DNA of 64,000 nt. It comes from Paenalcaligenes hominis (lineage in GTDB: Bacteria; Pseudomonadota; Gammaproteobacteria; Burkholderiales; Burkholderiaceae_B). Below the pieces are notes generated by a model. That model was given only the letters and a program-made list of their open reading frames with translations, was not told the DNA's origin and did not search any database. Below, in pieces: positions 63,204 through 64,000 of this stretch. The stretch covers positions 1 to 64,000 of the forward strand of contig NZ_JAATIZ010000006.1 of NCBI RefSeq assembly GCF_011927625.1, given 5' to 3'. Made by a program: the position numbers and the translations under genes. Position 1 is the stretch's first letter; every line of letters starts with the position of its first letter.

Positions 63204-64000
63204 ATGGATGATAGAGCGAGTGCATTACTGAACGTCCTGATCGAACGTTATATTGTGGACGGTCAGCCGGTAGGGTCTAAGACTCTATCGCAGGTGGTAG
63301 ACTTATCGCCGGCCACAATTCGCAATGTAATGGCGGATCTCGAGGACTTGGGCTTAATTCAAAGCCCGCATACTTCGGCAGGGCGAATTCCTACCCCCCA
63401 AGGCTATCGTATTTTTGTCGACCAGCTCTTAGCGGTGCCGCGTCATGAGCTTTGCATAGCCACGACGTTAAGTCAGCAGTTGCCTGTGCATGAGCCAGCG
63501 AAAGCTGTCAGCTCAGCAGCCGATTTACTGTCTAACCTATCGCAATTTGTTGGTGTGGTATTAGCACCAAAGCGGGCTCAAACGTTTAAGCAAATTGATT
63601 TTATTCGTTTATCGAACAAACGCGTTTTGCTTATTATTGTCACACCTAGCGGCGATGTGCAAAATCGAATTTTATTTGTGTCGCGTGACTACAAAGAGCA
63701 CGAGCTAATCGAGGCCAGTAATTTTTTTAACCAGCATTTTTCGGGTTTATCTTTTGCCCAAGTACGCGAGGCCTTATCCCTAGAGTTGTCCTCATTGCGG
63801 CGTGATATCTCTCGACTGATGCAAGCCGCGGTCGAGGCGGGCGAGTCCGAGGAAGACAGTGCCGAAGCCCTTGTGTTGTCAGGTGAAAGCAAATTTCTGA
63901 ATGTCAGTGAAATGGTAGCCAATATGGACCGTCTACGGCATTTATTCGATTTATTTGAAAAGAAAACCGACTGGTTGCATTTGCTTGATAGTTCGCGCCA
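63204..64000 (+). CDS. hrcA: Heat-inducible transcription repressor HrcA (partial, runs off the window)
   Basis: HrcA represses chaperone genes by binding CIRCE elements. The frame opens with ATG at 63204 and stays open to the window edge, giving 265 codons of a family that usually has about 335-350. It starts MDDRASALLNVLIERYIVDG and carries the winged-helix segment QPVGSKTLSQ...LSPATIRNVMADLEDLGLI, followed by SPHTSAGRIPTPQGYRIFVD, shown cut as SAGRIPTPQGYRIF. No CIRCE element is visible in its own promoter. The nadK-hrcA divergence is typical of betaproteobacteria. Confidence 0.95.
   Translation, partial: MDDRASALLNVLIERYIVDGQPVGSKTLSQVVDLSPATIRNVMADLEDLGLIQSPHTSAGRIPTPQGYRIFVDQLLAVPRHELCIATTLSQQLPVHEPAKAVSSAADLLSNLSQFVGVVLAPKRAQTFKQIDFIRLSNKRVLLIIVTPSGDVQNRILFVSRDYKEHELIEASNFFNQHFSGLSFAQVREALSLELSSLRRDISRLMQAAVEAGESEEDSAEALVLSGESKFLNVSEMVANMDRLRHLFDLFEKKTDWLHLLDSSR

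Overview
The window looks like ordinary chromosome from a betaproteobacterium of the order Burkholderiales, most likely family Alcaligenaceae. The evidence is gene content and order: dapB-bamE on one strand facing fur, then recN-nadK facing hrcA; dusB-fis-purH-ruvC-ruvA; minC-minD-minE; a polyhydroxyalkanoate phasin; and the aat-bpt N-end-rule pair. No genus can be fixed by reading alone. I see no insertion sequence, prophage, integrase, CRISPR array or plasmid function, and no clear change in base composition that would mark recent transfer.

Layout. 1-4000: a terminator, a stem-rich non-coding stretch, a small membrane protein, then chaC-pdxH-purU on the minus strand and tcdA on plus. 4000-11400: pabC-pabB and a 1858-residue tandem UvrA, all minus. 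11400-15400: an unlisted 42-residue very basic protein, a lone glycosyltransferase, an acidic unknown protein, ettA and a glycine-zipper lipoprotein. 15400-19300: minCDE and glnS on minus. 19350-26250: a plus-strand run of a cytochrome bd-like pair without the haem ligands, a ClC channel with CBS domains, a predicted outer-membrane barrel and recQ. 26250-33500: ruvB, a PLP dehydratase inserted head-on into the ruv cluster, ruvA, ruvC, purH, fis, dusB, ubiH. 33600-43900: CtaG-like protein, M48 protease, YheT-like hydrolase, azlCD, an RhlE-type helicase, a thioredoxin-like protein, an EI24 protein, a CinA-type protein, an IclR regulator and a phasin. 44000-48300: pyrD, bpt, aat, a Nudix hydrolase, tRNA-Cys, a 3-methyladenine glycosylase and a Pmp3-like protein. 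48300-57000: ggt, an acyl-CoA ligase, a crotonase-like protein, an AcuI-type reductase, an AhpD-like protein, an MFS transporter with a coupled 40-residue membrane protein, a lytic transglycosylase and an unknown protein. 57000-64000: tRNA-Gly, murB, dapB, bamE, fur, recN, nadK and the start of hrcA.

Functional groups: DNA repair and recombination (UvrA tandem, RecQ, RuvABC, RecN, alkyl-base glycosylase); folate, purine and pyrimidine synthesis (PabBC, PurU, PurH, PyrD); division (MinCDE); envelope (MurB, BamE, lytic transglycosylase, M48 protease, lipoproteins); N-degron tagging (Aat, Bpt); acyl-CoA metabolism and carbon storage (ligase, crotonase, AcuI, phasin).

The strongest candidate for something unusual is the cydA/cydB-like pair at 19352-21738. 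It keeps the bd-oxidase fold but, by eye alignment, has replaced every haem ligand and the quinol-binding glutamate. Other leads are two small genes too short for routine calling (11505-11633 and 54313-54435), a crotonase that lacks both catalytic glutamates, clear operator-like palindromes before the IclR and phasin genes, and a repeated element before murB.
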